DNA of 64,000 bases from Geodermatophilus ruber (GCF_900114385.1 NZ_FOSW01000011.1:114011-178010); one strand, 5' to 3'; positions 1-8,864 are shown, numbered from the stretch's first letter. A program made the numbers and translations. The notes: a model not told the origin generated them from the letters alone.

Positions 1-21
1 GGGAAGGGCTGCGCACCGTCC

Positions 22-1275
22 TCAGAAGCTGGACTTCGGCACGCCCGGCGCCGGGTCGATCCGGGTCGGCCCCGACGCGCTCGGACGGACGTCGAAGTCG
101 AAGATCCCGGTCGGGATGTAGACGGTGGAGCAGGCGTTCGGGATGTCCACCACCCCGGAGTGCCGGCCTTCGATCGGGGCTGCCCCCAGGATCATGTAGA
201 CCTGCTCCGGCGTGTAACCGAACTTCGACAGGTAGTCGATCGCGTGCAGGCAGGCGCGCTTGTAGGCCAGGGTGGAGTCCAGGTAGCGCTGCTCGTTGTC
301 CCTGGTGACGGACACACCGGAGAAGGCCAGCCACTGGTCGTAGCGCGGGTCCACGTTGCCGGGCATGAACACGGCGTTCTCGCCCACGCCGTAGGTCTCC
401 ATGCCGCCCTTGATGAGGTCGACGTGCAGGTCCAGGAAGCCGCCCATCTCGATCGCGCCGCAGAAGGTGATCTCGCCGTCCCCCTGGGAGAAGTGCAGGT
501 CGCCCATCGACAGCTTGGCCCCGGGGACGAAGACCGGGTAGAAGATCCGGCTGCCCTTGGTCAGGTTCTTGATGTCCTGGTTGCCGCCGTTCTCCCGCGG
601 GGGCGCGGTCCGGGCGGCCTCGGCGGCCGCACGGTCGAACTCCTCGCCGCTGAGGGTGCCGAGGATGGCGTCCTGCGGCAGCGGGGGCAGGGCCAGCGGC
701 GGTACCCGGTCGGGGTCGGTGGCGATCAGCTCGCCCTCCCGCTCGTTCCAGCGGGCGAGCAGGTCCGCGGAGGGTGCTGTTCCCATCAGGCCGGGGTGCA
801 CGATCCCGGTGAACGACACCCGGGGGATGTGCCGGGAGGTCGCCTTGATGCCGAGGAAGTCCCAGATCACCTTGTAGGCGTCGGGGAACTCGTCGGTGAG
901 GAACCCGCCCCCGTTCTGCTTCGGGAAGATGCCGGTGTAGCCCCACCCCTGGCCGGCCAGCGGTCCGGAGTCCTCCTGCGGGATGGGCCCGACGTCCAGG
1001 ATGTCCACGAGCAGCAGGTCCCCGGGTTCGGCGCCCTCGACGGCGATCGGCCCGCTGAGCACGTGCACCCTGGACAGCGGTGCGTCGCGGACGTCGTCGG
1101 CCGAGTCGTCGTTGTGGATCGCCCCGTCGAACCACTCACGGCAGTGCACCCGGAACACGTCGCCCGGGCGGACGGTCACGTTGGCCGGGATGTCCGGGTG
1201 CCATCGGTTGTGTCCGACGTAGCGCTGGTCGGTGAACTTCTTGGTGGAGTCCAGCGGGAACACGACCTCGGGCAT
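22..1275 (-). CDS. fmdA: Formamidase/acetamidase (FmdA/AmdA family)
   Basis: A 417-residue cytosolic amidohydrolase expected to split formamide or short aliphatic amides into ammonia and the carboxylate. The protein has the full length of the FmdA_AmdA family (about 400-415 residues) and starts with MPEVVFPLDS, typical of the family. The interior keeps family stretches such as GDLHFSQGDGE and a C-terminal PNACSTVYIP segment. The ATG at 1275 is preceded on its own strand by a strong AGGAGGT ribosome site. It is the last gene of a minus-strand set with a FmdB-type zinc ribbon and an AmiS/UreI channel, which fits amide uptake plus hydrolysis for nitrogen. Whether formamide or acetamide is preferred cannot be told from sequence. 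Confidence 0.93.
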   Translation of the reverse strand: MPEVVFPLDSTKKFTDQRYVGHNRWHPDIPANVTVRPGDVFRVHCREWFDGAIHNDDSADDVRDAPLSRVHVLSGPIAVEGAEPGDLLLVDILDVGPIPQEDSGPLAGQGWGYTGIFPKQNGGGFLTDEFPDAYKVIWDFLGIKATSRHIPRVSFTGIVHPGLMGTAPSADLLARWNEREGELIATDPDRVPPLALPPLPQDAILGTLSGEEFDRAAAEAARTAPPRENGGNQDIKNLTKGSRIFYPVFVPGAKLSMGDLHFSQGDGEITFCGAIEMGGFLDLHVDLIKGGMETYGVGENAVFMPGNVDPRYDQWLAFSGVSVTRDNEQRYLDSTLAYKRACLHAIDYLSKFGYTPEQVYMILGAAPIEGRHSGVVDIPNACSTVYIPTGIFDFDVRPSASGPTRIDPAPGVPKSSF

Positions 1276-1335
1276 GACCTACCTCCTGATCGGCGGGGGT
1301 GGGACGACGGTGCTGTGCTCGCTCGGGTGCCGGCC

Positions 1336-2040
1336 TCACCTCCTCCGGCGCCCGGCGGACTCGTCCCGGCCGGGCGCGGCGCTCTGGCTGGGGCGGGGCG
1401 TCGGCGTGGAGGTCTCCCGCAGCTCCGGCGCCGGAGCGGTTCCGGCCGTCGCCCGCGGTTGGCGCAGCCGCGGGTAGAGGGCCAGCGAGAGGATGCAGAT
1501 GACCGCGATCACGATCGCCCACGTCCTGGTGTTGTCCGCCCACTTGCCGGTGAGCAGCAGGAAGGCGGGCACCGCGGCGGTCACGATGCCGGCGACGATG
1601 GCGACGGCGCCGGTGAAGCGGGTGAACTCTTCCCGCTTCAGCCCCAGCACCACGAAGAACAGCGCCCACAGGAAGGCCCAGTAGAGCCAGATGACACCGA
1701 AGGCGGGGTCGTCGAAGCGGCTGAAGTTCAACGCGGAGTAGACGATCGCGCAGACGGCGACGAAGCCGGAGAACCAGCCCAGGCCGGCGCCGTCCAGGTC
1801 GCCGAGCAGGTTGATGCCCACGTACAGGTAGGTGAAGCCGAACAGGTAGATGCCCGACGCGGAGAGGATCACGTCGGGGTCGCCGCCCGAGGTGACGATC
1901 AGGTAGGTCGGGGTGAACACCTGCAGGGCGCCGACGAACAGGTTCAACGGCGCGGCAGCCCGGGCGTCCATCCAGCCCAGCAGCATCACCCCGTTGATGA
2001 GGAGCACCGCTCCGACGTACAGCAGGCCGACACTGGCCAT
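1336..2040 (-). CDS. AmiS/UreI family amide or urea channel
   Basis: A 234-residue integral membrane protein with about six or seven hydrophobic segments, starting MASVGLLYVGAVLLING. The alternation of short helices with FTYLYVGINLL and a tryptophan/phenylalanine-rich later helix (WLYWAFLWALFF) fits the AmiS/UreI family, which passes urea or short amides across the inner membrane. A charged, proline-rich tail of about 45 residues follows the last helix. The ATG at 2040 has GAAGGGA upstream. It lies 60 bp before the formamidase gene on the same strand, so it probably supplies the amide substrate. The family call rests on topology and context. Confidence 0.85.
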   Translation of the reverse strand: MASVGLLYVGAVLLINGVMLLGWMDARAAAPLNLFVGALQVFTPTYLIVTSGGDPDVILSASGIYLFGFTYLYVGINLLGDLDGAGLGWFSGFVAVCAIVYSALNFSRFDDPAFGVIWLYWAFLWALFFVVLGLKREEFTRFTGAVAIVAGIVTAAVPAFLLLTGKWADNTRTWAIVIAVICILSLALYPRLRQPRATAGTAPAPELRETSTPTPRPSQSAAPGRDESAGRRRR

Positions 2041-2113
2041 GGGAACCGTCCCTTCATCGCAATCGATCGGGGCAGAGGGACGCCCGGCCGGCCGTCGCCG
2101 GCCGGACGGCGGA

Positions 2114-2398
2114 TCAGGGACGCGGCAGCCGGCGCAGCTTCGGGTCGGTCAGCGTCGGGGAGCGGCGCCTCGGCCGCGGCGGGGGAGCGGAGACCACCTC
2201 AGGGGCGTCGCGGCTGCGCTCGGCGCGGTCCAGCAGCGCCCCCCGGGTCGGGTCGCCCAGAGACAGCCGCGGGGCGGTGAAGACCCGCGGAGCCGGGGAG
2301 CCGCACGTCGGGCACGGGACCGCGGCGGTGGCCGTACCGATCGGGCGGGACTGCTCGGTCACGCCGTGCTCGGAGCATCGGTAGACGTAGACGACCAT
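2114..2398 (-). CDS. FmdB-type zinc-ribbon protein
   Basis: A 94-residue protein starting MVVYVYRCSEHG. Its N-terminal half has a CxxHG...CPTCG zinc ribbon like the FmdB family, small proteins often found next to formamidase genes and proposed to be regulatory. The C-terminal half is basic and proline-rich. I place the start at the ATG at 2398 because the ribbon begins at once there. A longer open frame exists upstream but is low-complexity and not family-like. It is the first gene of the amide operon (zinc ribbon, channel, formamidase). Its molecular job is not established. Confidence 0.8.
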   Translation of the reverse strand: MVVYVYRCSEHGVTEQSRPIGTATAAVPCPTCGSPAPRVFTAPRLSLGDPTRGALLDRAERSRDAPEVVSAPPPRPRRRSPTLTDPKLRRLPRP

Positions 2399-2685
2399 GG
2401 CCACCCTCGGTGCAACCGGTCCGGACACTCTGTGGCGCCACGGGCCACTGGCCGCGAGGTTGCTCCGGTCGCCCGGCGGCGGCAAGATCCCCGAACGCGG
2501 ACCCCCCCGTCCCGGAGGCGCGGGAACCCGGGCGCGGCGCGTCGTGACCGGGGCACACCGTGCGCGCACGAGGAGGGGCCGGACCGCCCCGGCGGCTCCC
2601 GGCGGGCACCGCGGGGGCCCGGCAAGGAGCCGCGTCGATCATGATGGGCGGGCCACCCTCCCCTCCTGAGCAGAAGGAACAGCCA
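2399..2685. promoter_or_regulatory. Divergent intergenic region between amide operon and cyclase gene
   Basis: These 287 bases separate the minus-strand FmdB/AmiS/formamidase genes from the plus-strand cyclase gene. They must carry the promoters for both directions. I see no convincing -35/-10 pair, hairpin or conserved small gene. A GAAGGAACA ribosome-site-like stretch lies just before the cyclase ATG. Confidence 0.45.
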
Positions 2686-3462
2686 ATGTCGCTCCTCCCC
2701 GGGTTCGCCGCCGCGCTGGCGACCGGCGGCATCGAGGTCGTCGACCTCACCGCGCCGCTGTCGGCCGACACCCCCGTCATCGCGCTGCCCGCCGAGTTCG
2801 CCCAGACCGCGCGCTTCGAGCTGGAGGAGCTCAGCCGCTACGACGACCGCGGTCCGGCCTGGTACTGGAACAACTTCCGCACCGGCGAGCACACCGGCAC
2901 GCACTTCGACGCGCCCAACCACTGGGTGACCGGCCGGGACGGGGAGGACGTCGCCTTGGTGCCGCCGCGCAGGCTGATCGGGCCGGCCGCCGTCCTCGAC
3001 TTCTCCGCCGAGGCCGGGGCCGACCCCGATTTCCTGCTCGAGGTCGAGCACGTCCGCAAGTGGGAGGCCGACCACGGCCCGCTGCCCGAGGGCGGCTGGC
3101 TGCTCTACCGCACCGGGTGGGACGCCCGCAGCGCCTCCCAGGAGGAGTACCTCAACGCCGACGAGACCGGCGCGCACACCCCGGGCATCTCGCCGGAGTG
3201 CGCCCGCTGGCTGGCCGAGGAGGCGCCGGTGATCGGGGTGGGCGTGGAGACCGTCGGCACCGACGCCGGGGCGGCGCACTCCTTCGACCCACCGTTCCCC
3301 TGCCACGCCGCGCTGATGGGCAGCGGCAAGTACGGGCTCACCCAGCTGCAGAACCTCGCGCAGCTGCCGCCGACCGGCGCGGTGCTGATCGCGGCGCCGC
3401 TGCCGATCGTGCACGGTTCGGGGTCGCCGGCCCGGGTGCTGGCCCTCGTCGAGCGCGGATGA
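2686..3462 (+). CDS. Cyclase family metal-dependent hydrolase
   Basis: A 258-residue protein of the cyclase/kynurenine-formamidase-like family. The metal-binding signature HTGTHFDAPNHW is present about 70 residues in, followed by family elements such as LLYRTGWD and TDAGAAHSF. Members open cyclic or N-formyl amides (arylformamidase, isatin hydrolase and relatives). I choose the ATG at 2686 because it follows AGAAGGAACAG and gives the normal family N-terminus; upstream codons are not family-like. Its stop overlaps the start of the ThDP-enzyme gene (ATGA), so the two are co-translated. Divergence from an amide-use operon suggests breakdown of an N-containing compound, but the substrate is unknown. 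Confidence 0.85.
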   Translation: MSLLPGFAAALATGGIEVVDLTAPLSADTPVIALPAEFAQTARFELEELSRYDDRGPAWYWNNFRTGEHTGTHFDAPNHWVTGRDGEDVALVPPRRLIGPAAVLDFSAEAGADPDFLLEVEHVRKWEADHGPLPEGGWLLYRTGWDARSASQEEYLNADETGAHTPGISPECARWLAEEAPVIGVGVETVGTDAGAAHSFDPPFPCHAALMGSGKYGLTQLQNLAQLPPTGAVLIAAPLPIVHGSGSPARVLALVERG

Positions 3463-5108
3463 GCACCGTCGCCGAGGTGGTCGGCGCGGCGCTGGTCGGG
3501 TGCGGCGTGGACGCCGTCTTCGGCGTCGTCGGCTCGGGCAACTTCGCCGTCACCAACGCCATGGTGGCCGCGGGCGCCCGCTTCGTCGCCGCCCGCCACG
3601 AGGGCGGCGCGGCGACGATGGCCGACGCCTACGCCCGGATGAGCGGGCGCCCGGCGGCGCTGACCGTCCACCAGGGCTGCGGGCTCACCAACGCCCTGAC
3701 CGGTCTCACCGAAGCGGCCAAGAGCCGGACCCCGCTGGTCGTGCTGGCCGCCGAGGCGACCTCGCCGCGGTCGAACTTCCACGTCGACCAGGTCGCGCTG
3801 GCCACCGCGGTGGGCGCGGTGCCGATGCGGGTCACCTCCGCCCGGAACGCGGTCGAGCAGGTCGCGGCCGCGGTGGCGACGGCGGTCGGGGAGCGGCGCA
3901 CCGTGCTGCTCAACCTGCCGCTGGACGTGCAGGACGCGCCGGCGCTCCCCGGGCCGGTGGCGGGCGGGCCGGTCACGCTGCCGTTCCGGGAGATCCCGCC
4001 CGCGGCCGCCGAGGAGGTCGAGCGGCTCGTCGCCGCGCTCCGCGGGGCGCGGCGGCCGGTGTTCGTCGCCGGCCGCGGTGCCCGCGGCCCCGGCTGCCGA
4101 GCGGCGCTGGAGGAGCTCGCCGCGCGGTGCGGCGCGCTGCTGGCCACCTCGGCGGTCGCCAAGGGGCTGTTCGCCGGCAACCCGTGGTCGCTCGACGTCT
4201 CCGGCGGCTTCGCCTCGCCGCTGGCCGCCGAGCTCGTCTCCGGCGCGGACCTGATCGTCGGCTGGGGCTGCGCGCTCAACATGTGGACGATGCGGCACGG
4301 CCGGCTGATCGCCGACGACGCGGTCGTCGTCCAGGTCGATCTCGACCGGGAGGCCCTGGGCGCCCACCGCGACGTCACCGTCGGTGTGGTCGGTGACGTG
4401 CGGGCGATGGCCGAGGCGGCCACCGCGGCGCTTCCGGAGGGCACGGCGACCGGGTACCGGACGCGGGAGAACCGGACGGCCATCGCCGAGCGGGTGCGCT
4501 GGCGGGACGTCCCGTTCGAGCCGGCCGGCGGTGCGGGCCGCATCGACCCGCGCACGCTGACCGTCGCGCTGGACGACCTGTTGCCGGCCGAGCGGGTCGT
4601 CGCGGTCGACTCGGGCAACTTCATGGGCTACCCGAGCATGTTCCTCGACGTGCCGGACGAGTTCGGGTTCTGCTTCACCCAGGCCTTCCAGTCCGTCGGG
4701 CTGGGGCTGGCCTCGGCGATCGGCGCCGCGCTCGCCCGGCCCGACCGGCTGCCGGTGGCCGCGCTGGGGGACGGCGGTGCGCTGATGGGCGCCGCGGAGC
4801 TGGAGACGGTGGCGCGGCTGGGCCTGCCGATGGTGGTCGTCGTCTACAACGACGACGCCTACGGGGCGGAGGTGCACCACTTCGGCCCCGACGGCCACCC
4901 GCTCGACACCGTCCGCTTCCCGGAGACCGACCTGGCCGCCATCGCCCGGGGCTACGGGTTCGACGCCGTCACCGTGCGCCGCCCGGAGGACCTCGGCGCG
5001 GTGGCCGCGTGGGTGGCCGGCCCGCGGACGGCGCCGCTGCTGGTCGACGCGAAGGTGGCCGCCGACGAGCCGTCGTGGTGGCTGGAGGAGGCGTTCCGCG
5101 GCCACTGA
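3459..5108 (+). CDS. Thiamine diphosphate-dependent enzyme (acetolactate synthase/benzoylformate decarboxylase-like)
   Basis: A 549-residue three-domain ThDP enzyme. The N-terminal pyrimidine-binding domain carries the catalytic glutamate in RHEGGAATMADAYAR. A central domain follows, and the C-terminal domain has the ThDP-Mg motif starting GDGGALMG and ending about 30 residues later in YNDDAYG. The family includes acetolactate synthase, benzoylformate decarboxylase and oxalyl-CoA decarboxylase; a separate ALS regulatory subunit is absent, so a catabolic 2-oxoacid decarboxylase or carboligase is more likely than branched-chain synthesis. The ATG at 3459 overlaps the cyclase stop, implying a shared pathway. 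The exact reaction is not assignable. Confidence 0.85.
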   Translation: MSTVAEVVGAALVGCGVDAVFGVVGSGNFAVTNAMVAAGARFVAARHEGGAATMADAYARMSGRPAALTVHQGCGLTNALTGLTEAAKSRTPLVVLAAEATSPRSNFHVDQVALATAVGAVPMRVTSARNAVEQVAAAVATAVGERRTVLLNLPLDVQDAPALPGPVAGGPVTLPFREIPPAAAEEVERLVAALRGARRPVFVAGRGARGPGCRAALEELAARCGALLATSAVAKGLFAGNPWSLDVSGGFASPLAAELVSGADLIVGWGCALNMWTMRHGRLIADDAVVVQVDLDREALGAHRDVTVGVVGDVRAMAEAATAALPEGTATGYRTRENRTAIAERVRWRDVPFEPAGGAGRIDPRTLTVALDDLLPAERVVAVDSGNFMGYPSMFLDVPDEFGFCFTQAFQSVGLGLASAIGAALARPDRLPVAALGDGGALMGAAELETVARLGLPMVVVVYNDDAYGAEVHHFGPDGHPLDTVRFPETDLAAIARGYGFDAVTVRRPEDLGAVAAWVAGPRTAPLLVDAKVAADEPSWWLEEAFRGH

Positions 5109-5118
5109 GCCGCGCGGC

Positions 5119-5793
5119 TCAGTCAGCGAAGACGGCGGTGAGCGCGGCGGCGACGTCGCGGTGGCCGCGCACCAGCCGGCAGCGGCCCCGGCCGGCCCGC
5201 GCGAGGTCGCGGCCGAGGTCCACGTCGTCCTCGCCGGAGGTGTCGAGCAGGACGTCGAGCCGGGGCAGCCGGCCGGCCACCAGCCGCGGGTCCGGGCCGG
5301 CGTTGTGCACGCAGTCGGACAGCAGCAGCACGCGCGCGTCCCGGGGCGGGACGCCGGCCAGCTGCGCGCCGGCGGTCTCCAGCGCGAAGGAGACGTTGGT
5401 CAGCCCCTGGGTGGGCACCCGCACGAGCAGGTCGACGACGGCGAGCGGGTCCACGGTCTCCCCGAGCCGGACCAGCGCGGCGGCGTCGGACCAGAAGGCG
5501 ACGACGGCCAGCCGGTCGCGGGCCAGCTCCCCGGCCAGCGCGCCGACGGTGGCGGCCGCGGTCCGGATCCGCTCGCCGCGCATCGAGCCGGACACGTCGA
5601 CGACGAGCACCACCGAGCGGCGCCGGCGCACCCGCTCCCGCACGACGACGTCCTCGTCCTCGGGTAGCGGCGTGCCGGCGACCGCCTCCAGCGTGCGCTC
5701 GAGGTCCAGCTCGTCGGAGCCGCCGCTCCACCGCAGGCTGGCCAGCTCCCCGAGGCCGCGGCGCGCCCGCCGGTCCCGCGGCGGCCGGGCCAC
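5119..5793 (-). CDS. VWA domain protein (MoxR partner), start uncertain
   Basis: The 224 residues from the GTG at 5793 contain a von Willebrand A domain with MIDAS motif DVSGS (Asp66, Ser68, Ser70), a later threonine in GLTNV, and the aspartate of LLLSDCVHN. Such proteins act with MoxR ATPases as chaperone-like complexes; a MoxR gene lies directly upstream on the same strand. GTG 5793 is the first ATG/GTG/TTG in the frame, but it lies only about 65 residues before the MIDAS and inside a continuous coding signal. The true N-terminus is probably about 100 residues longer (see 5794-6117). The gene is convergent with the ThDP-enzyme gene, 10 bp away. Confidence 0.75.
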   Translation of the reverse strand: MARPPRDRRARRGLGELASLRWSGGSDELDLERTLEAVAGTPLPEDEDVVVRERVRRRRSVVLVVDVSGSMRGERIRTAAATVGALAGELARDRLAVVAFWSDAAALVRLGETVDPLAVVDLLVRVPTQGLTNVSFALETAGAQLAGVPPRDARVLLLSDCVHNAGPDPRLVAGRLPRLDVLLDTSGEDDVDLGRDLARAGRGRCRLVRGHRDVAAALTAVFAD

Positions 5794-6117
5794 GGCCAGC
5801 CGGCGGGCGATCTCCCGGGCCCGCTGCCGCGCCGCCCGGTCCGGCCCGTCGACACCGGCCGGCTCGGCCAGCGGGATCAGCTCCGCCGGCTCGTCGGTCG
5901 TGCCGCGCGCGGTGCCGCCGGGCCGCGCGCCGGCCGGCCGGTCACGCCGGCGGCTCCCCGAGGTCAGCGCCAGCCCGCCACCCCCGTGGGCGGGCTGATA
6001 CAGCGCCGGCTGCTCGGTGAGCTCCTTGGGGCGCCGGCGCAGGGGGCGGGTGCCCCGGGTCCGGCCGGCCGCGCCGCGGTCGCGCCGGGTCAGCGGGGAG
6101 TCGGCGTCGATCGTCCT
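5794..6117 (-). other. Open coding-like N-terminal extension of the VWA gene with no ATG/GTG/TTG start
   Basis: Read in the VWA frame, these 108 codons contain no stop and no canonical start, yet nearly every third base is G or C. The translation is protein-like, for example KELTEQPALYQPAH, then a basic RARQRAREIARR helix leading into the VWA domain. The frame opens immediately after the TGA of the MoxR gene, which is in the same frame. Possible readings are a CTG start at 6093, readthrough of the MoxR TGA, or a base error that removed a start. I cannot decide among these from sequence alone. Confidence 0.6.
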
Positions 6118-7125
6118 TCAACCGGGCTCGGCGGCGCCGGGACGCAGCAGGAAGTGGTCCTCCCAGATCTCCCGGAGGACGGTCTCGGAGGTCGCGTCGA
6201 GGGCCTCGTCGAGGAAGATCCGCCCGGACAGCGCCAGCAGCAGGGCGTCGAGCACGGCGTCCGTGTACTCCTCCGGCAGCCCGCGCGGCGGCTCGACCGA
6301 GGGCTCGTCGGGAAGCGGGACGGCGCGCATCGCGGCCAGCTGGGCGGCGACCAGGGCCAGGTCGATGGCCCCGCGCACGCTGCTGCCCTGCCGGACGTCG
6401 TCCCGGTCGCGGGTCGCCCGGGTCAGCGCGACGGCGTCGGCGATCAGCCGCGGCGACTCCAGGCCGGTGCGCCGCCCGACGATGCCGCGCTCGGCCGCGG
6501 CGTCCTGGTAGTCGACGGCCAACCGGCACAGCCGGTCGTAGACCGAGGTGGACAGCCGGGTGGTGCCGACGTTGTCGTAGGGGTTCATCGAGGCGACGAC
6601 GCGGAAGGTCGGCCGCGCCTCGACCGTGCCCACGCGGGGGACCGCGATGCGCCGCTCGGCCATGGCGGTCAGCAGCGTGTTGAGCGTGTCCTCCGGTGCC
6701 CGGTTGAACTCCTCCACGTAGAGGAAGCCGCCCGAGCGCATCGCCTCGACCAGCGGGCCGGCGACGAAGTTGTCCTCCGTGTAGTCCTCGCGCAGCACCC
6801 GCGCCGGGTTGTGGTGGCCGACCAGCCGGGTGGGGGTGAGGTCGGCGTTGCCCTCGACGAACACCAGCGGAATGCCCCACTCGGTGGTGATCGACCGCAG
6901 CAGGGTCGACTTCGACGTCCCCGGGGGGCCCTCCAGCAGCACGTCGCGGCCGGCCGAGACCGCCGCCAGCAGCAGGTCGATCTCCCGCTCCCGGCCGACC
7001 AGGTGCCCGGCGACCCGCGCCCGCACCTCGCGGACGGAGCGCCCGTCGGTGCCACCGATCCTGCTGCCGGTGATCGCGGTGTCCGGCCCCGGCGGGCCGG
7101 CCGCGGTGCGGGAATCGATGCTCAC
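6118..7125 (-). CDS. MoxR family AAA ATPase
   Basis: A 335-residue AAA+ ATPase. Walker A GPPGTSKS is at residues 66-73 and Walker B FLYVEEFNRAP follows. The sensor-1 region ASMNPYDNVGTTRLS is typical of the MoxR class, which remodels or activates partner proteins together with VWA-domain proteins. The VWA partner is encoded right behind it on the minus strand. The ATG at 7125 has an AGGA-type ribosome site. The family helps mature metalloenzymes such as methanol or CO dehydrogenase in some organisms, but no such target is nearby here, so the client is unknown. Confidence 0.88.
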   Translation of the reverse strand: MSIDSRTAAGPPGPDTAITGSRIGGTDGRSVREVRARVAGHLVGREREIDLLLAAVSAGRDVLLEGPPGTSKSTLLRSITTEWGIPLVFVEGNADLTPTRLVGHHNPARVLREDYTEDNFVAGPLVEAMRSGGFLYVEEFNRAPEDTLNTLLTAMAERRIAVPRVGTVEARPTFRVVASMNPYDNVGTTRLSTSVYDRLCRLAVDYQDAAAERGIVGRRTGLESPRLIADAVALTRATRDRDDVRQGSSVRGAIDLALVAAQLAAMRAVPLPDEPSVEPPRGLPEEYTDAVLDALLLALSGRIFLDEALDATSETVLREIWEDHFLLRPGAAEPG

Positions 7126-7217
7126 GTGTCCTCCGGCGGCCGGGGGTCCTCGGGCTCTGCTCCGGGCAGGGTAACCAGACCCGCCGGCTGATCAGTGCGA
7201 ACGGCGCGGTCGGCGGG

Positions 7218-8426
7218 TCAGCCGGGCCGCTTCTCCCGGGGCAGGGCGAGCGCCGCCACCAGCCCGAGGGCGAGCACGCCGGTGCTGACGGCGAAGGCCA
7301 CCTGGTAGGAGGCGACGTCGGTGAGCCACCCGGCGGCCAGGGGGCCCACCACCGCGCCCAGGTCGGCCGACATCTGGAACACCGCGACCACCCGGCCGCC
7401 CCGGGCCGGGCTGACGTCCCCGACCAGCGCGGCCGGCACGCTGGCCAGCAGCGAGGCGGCCAGCCCGTAGCCGGCCATCGCGACCAGGAACGTGCCGATG
7501 CCCGGCGGCAGCACGAGCAGGCCGATGGAGACGGTGGCCAGCGCCGCGCCCAGCACCAGCGACGGACGGCGCCCCCAGGTGTCGGCCAGGCGGCCGGAGC
7601 GCAGCAGCCCCACCGCCTGGGCGAGCGACCCGGCCAGCAGGCCCGCGCCGGCCCAGGCCACCGTGCGCCCGAGCTCCTCGGTCACGTACAGCGGCACCAG
7701 CGAGTTGCGGATGCCGAAGAGCACCCACCCCACGCCCAGGTTGGCCACCAGCGCGGCGAGGTAGACCCGGGAGCGGAACGCGGCGCGCAGCGGGAGCGGG
7801 TCGTCGGAGGGCTCGGGCACCGCGGGGTCCGGCGTCCCCGCCGCCGGGCCGGCGGAGCCGGAGCGCAGGAAGAGCAGGCCCAGACCGCCGGCGAGGAGCA
7901 GGAAGCCGGCGTAGAGCAGGAACGGCAGCCGGGGGGAGAGCTCGGCGAGCAGGCCGCCCACGGCCGGGCCGGCGATCCCGCCGAGGATGAAACCGCCCTG
8001 ATAGGTCGCCGCCGCCCGCCCCCGGTGCGTGGGCGGCGAGACCCGCAGCAGCAGGGACAGCGCCGCCACGGTGAACATGGCGCTGCCGATCCCGCCGGCC
8101 GCGCGCAGCGCCAGGAACAGCGGGAAGGAGCCGGCCAGCCCCGCCGCGCCGGTCGTGACCGCGACCGTGACCAGGCCGAGGGTCAGCACCGCGCGCTCGC
8201 CGAGCCGCTCGACCAGCGAGCCGCCGGCGAAGGCCGAGGCGAAGCGGAAGAAGGCGAAGGCGCTCACCGCGAGGCCGACGGCGGTGGTGCCCACGCCGAA
8301 CGAGCGGGCGTACAGCGGGATGGCCGGGGCGACGATGCCGAAGCCGAGGGCGACCACGAAGGCCACGACGGAGAGCACCCCGACCTCGCGGGGCAGCTGC
8401 CCGGCGCCCCGCTTCCGCACGAGCAC
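7218..8426 (-). CDS. MFS transporter (DHA1-like)
   Basis: A roughly 402-residue, 12-helix major facilitator protein. Helix 1 reads VGVLSVVAFVVALGFGIVAPAIPLYA, with the loop between helices 2 and 3 and later helices typical of small-molecule exporters. The start is set at the GTG at 8426 because GGGAG sits five bases upstream; a GTG at 8438 is a possible alternative. The substrate is unknown. The gene is divergent from the STAS-domain gene, with about 100 bp between them. Confidence 0.82.
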   Translation of the reverse strand: MLVRKRGAGQLPREVGVLSVVAFVVALGFGIVAPAIPLYARSFGVGTTAVGLAVSAFAFFRFASAFAGGSLVERLGERAVLTLGLVTVAVTTGAAGLAGSFPLFLALRAAGGIGSAMFTVAALSLLLRVSPPTHRGRAAATYQGGFILGGIAGPAVGGLLAELSPRLPFLLYAGFLLLAGGLGLLFLRSGSAGPAAGTPDPAVPEPSDDPLPLRAAFRSRVYLAALVANLGVGWVLFGIRNSLVPLYVTEELGRTVAWAGAGLLAGSLAQAVGLLRSGRLADTWGRRPSLVLGAALATVSIGLLVLPPGIGTFLVAMAGYGLAASLLASVPAALVGDVSPARGGRVVAVFQMSADLGAVVGPLAAGWLTDVASYQVAFAVSTGVLALGLVAALALPREKRPG

Positions 8427-8528
8427 CGATGCTCCCACGGCCCCGGAGGAGGTCCGGGGCGCGCCCCGCCGCGGCCACCGTTCGAGAAGTGGTTGTCCTC
8501 CGCACCACTGTGGGCCAGGGTGTCGCCC

Positions 8529-8864
8529 GTGGACGGCCGGTGGGGGGACGCTGTGCTCCCGCCGAGCGGTTCCTTCGAGCTGACCGGCGACGCGGGTGGC
8601 TCCGTGCTGCACCTGCGCGGGGACGTCGACGCGCCGGTGGTGCAGGAGATGGAGGTCGCCGGGGTGGACCCCCGGGCCGTGGTCGCCGTCGACGTCGGCG
8701 CGCTGACCTACATCGACTCGACCGGGCTGTCGATGCTGGTCCGCTGGGCGCAGCACGCCCGGGGCACCGGGCGCCCGGCACTGATCCGCCGGCCCACGCC
8801 CCGCTTCGTCAAGGTGCTGGAGGTCGCCGGGATCTCCCCGCTGTTCCAGGCCGACGGCCCCTGA
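8529..8864 (+). CDS. STAS domain protein (anti-anti-sigma factor-like)
   Basis: A 111-residue single STAS domain. The strand-turn-helix with YIDSTGLSML is the site where anti-anti-sigma factors are phosphorylated on serine (Ser64 here). Such proteins bind anti-sigma kinases and release a sigma factor, or act in stressosome-like switches. No kinase or sigma gene is adjacent, so it is probably an orphan partner. The GTG at 8529 follows an AGGG site with good spacing; GTG at 8520 or 8562 cannot be excluded. Confidence 0.78.
   Translation: MDGRWGDAVLPPSGSFELTGDAGGSVLHLRGDVDAPVVQEMEVAGVDPRAVVAVDVGALTYIDSTGLSMLVRWAQHARGTGRPALIRRPTPRFVKVLEVAGISPLFQADGP

Noticed and set aside
160..2280. Very long open frame opposite the amide operon
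   Set aside because: Low-complexity Gly/Arg/Val-rich translation with no domain; it is a shadow of the GC-rich minus-strand genes, as are similar long frames at 3105-5105, 29003-31471 and 46174-48960.
5942..6880. Alternative frame across the MoxR gene and the VWA extension
   Set aside because: Third-position GC is mixed and the translation is Arg/Pro/Gly low complexity; the MoxR and VWA frame carries all the motifs.
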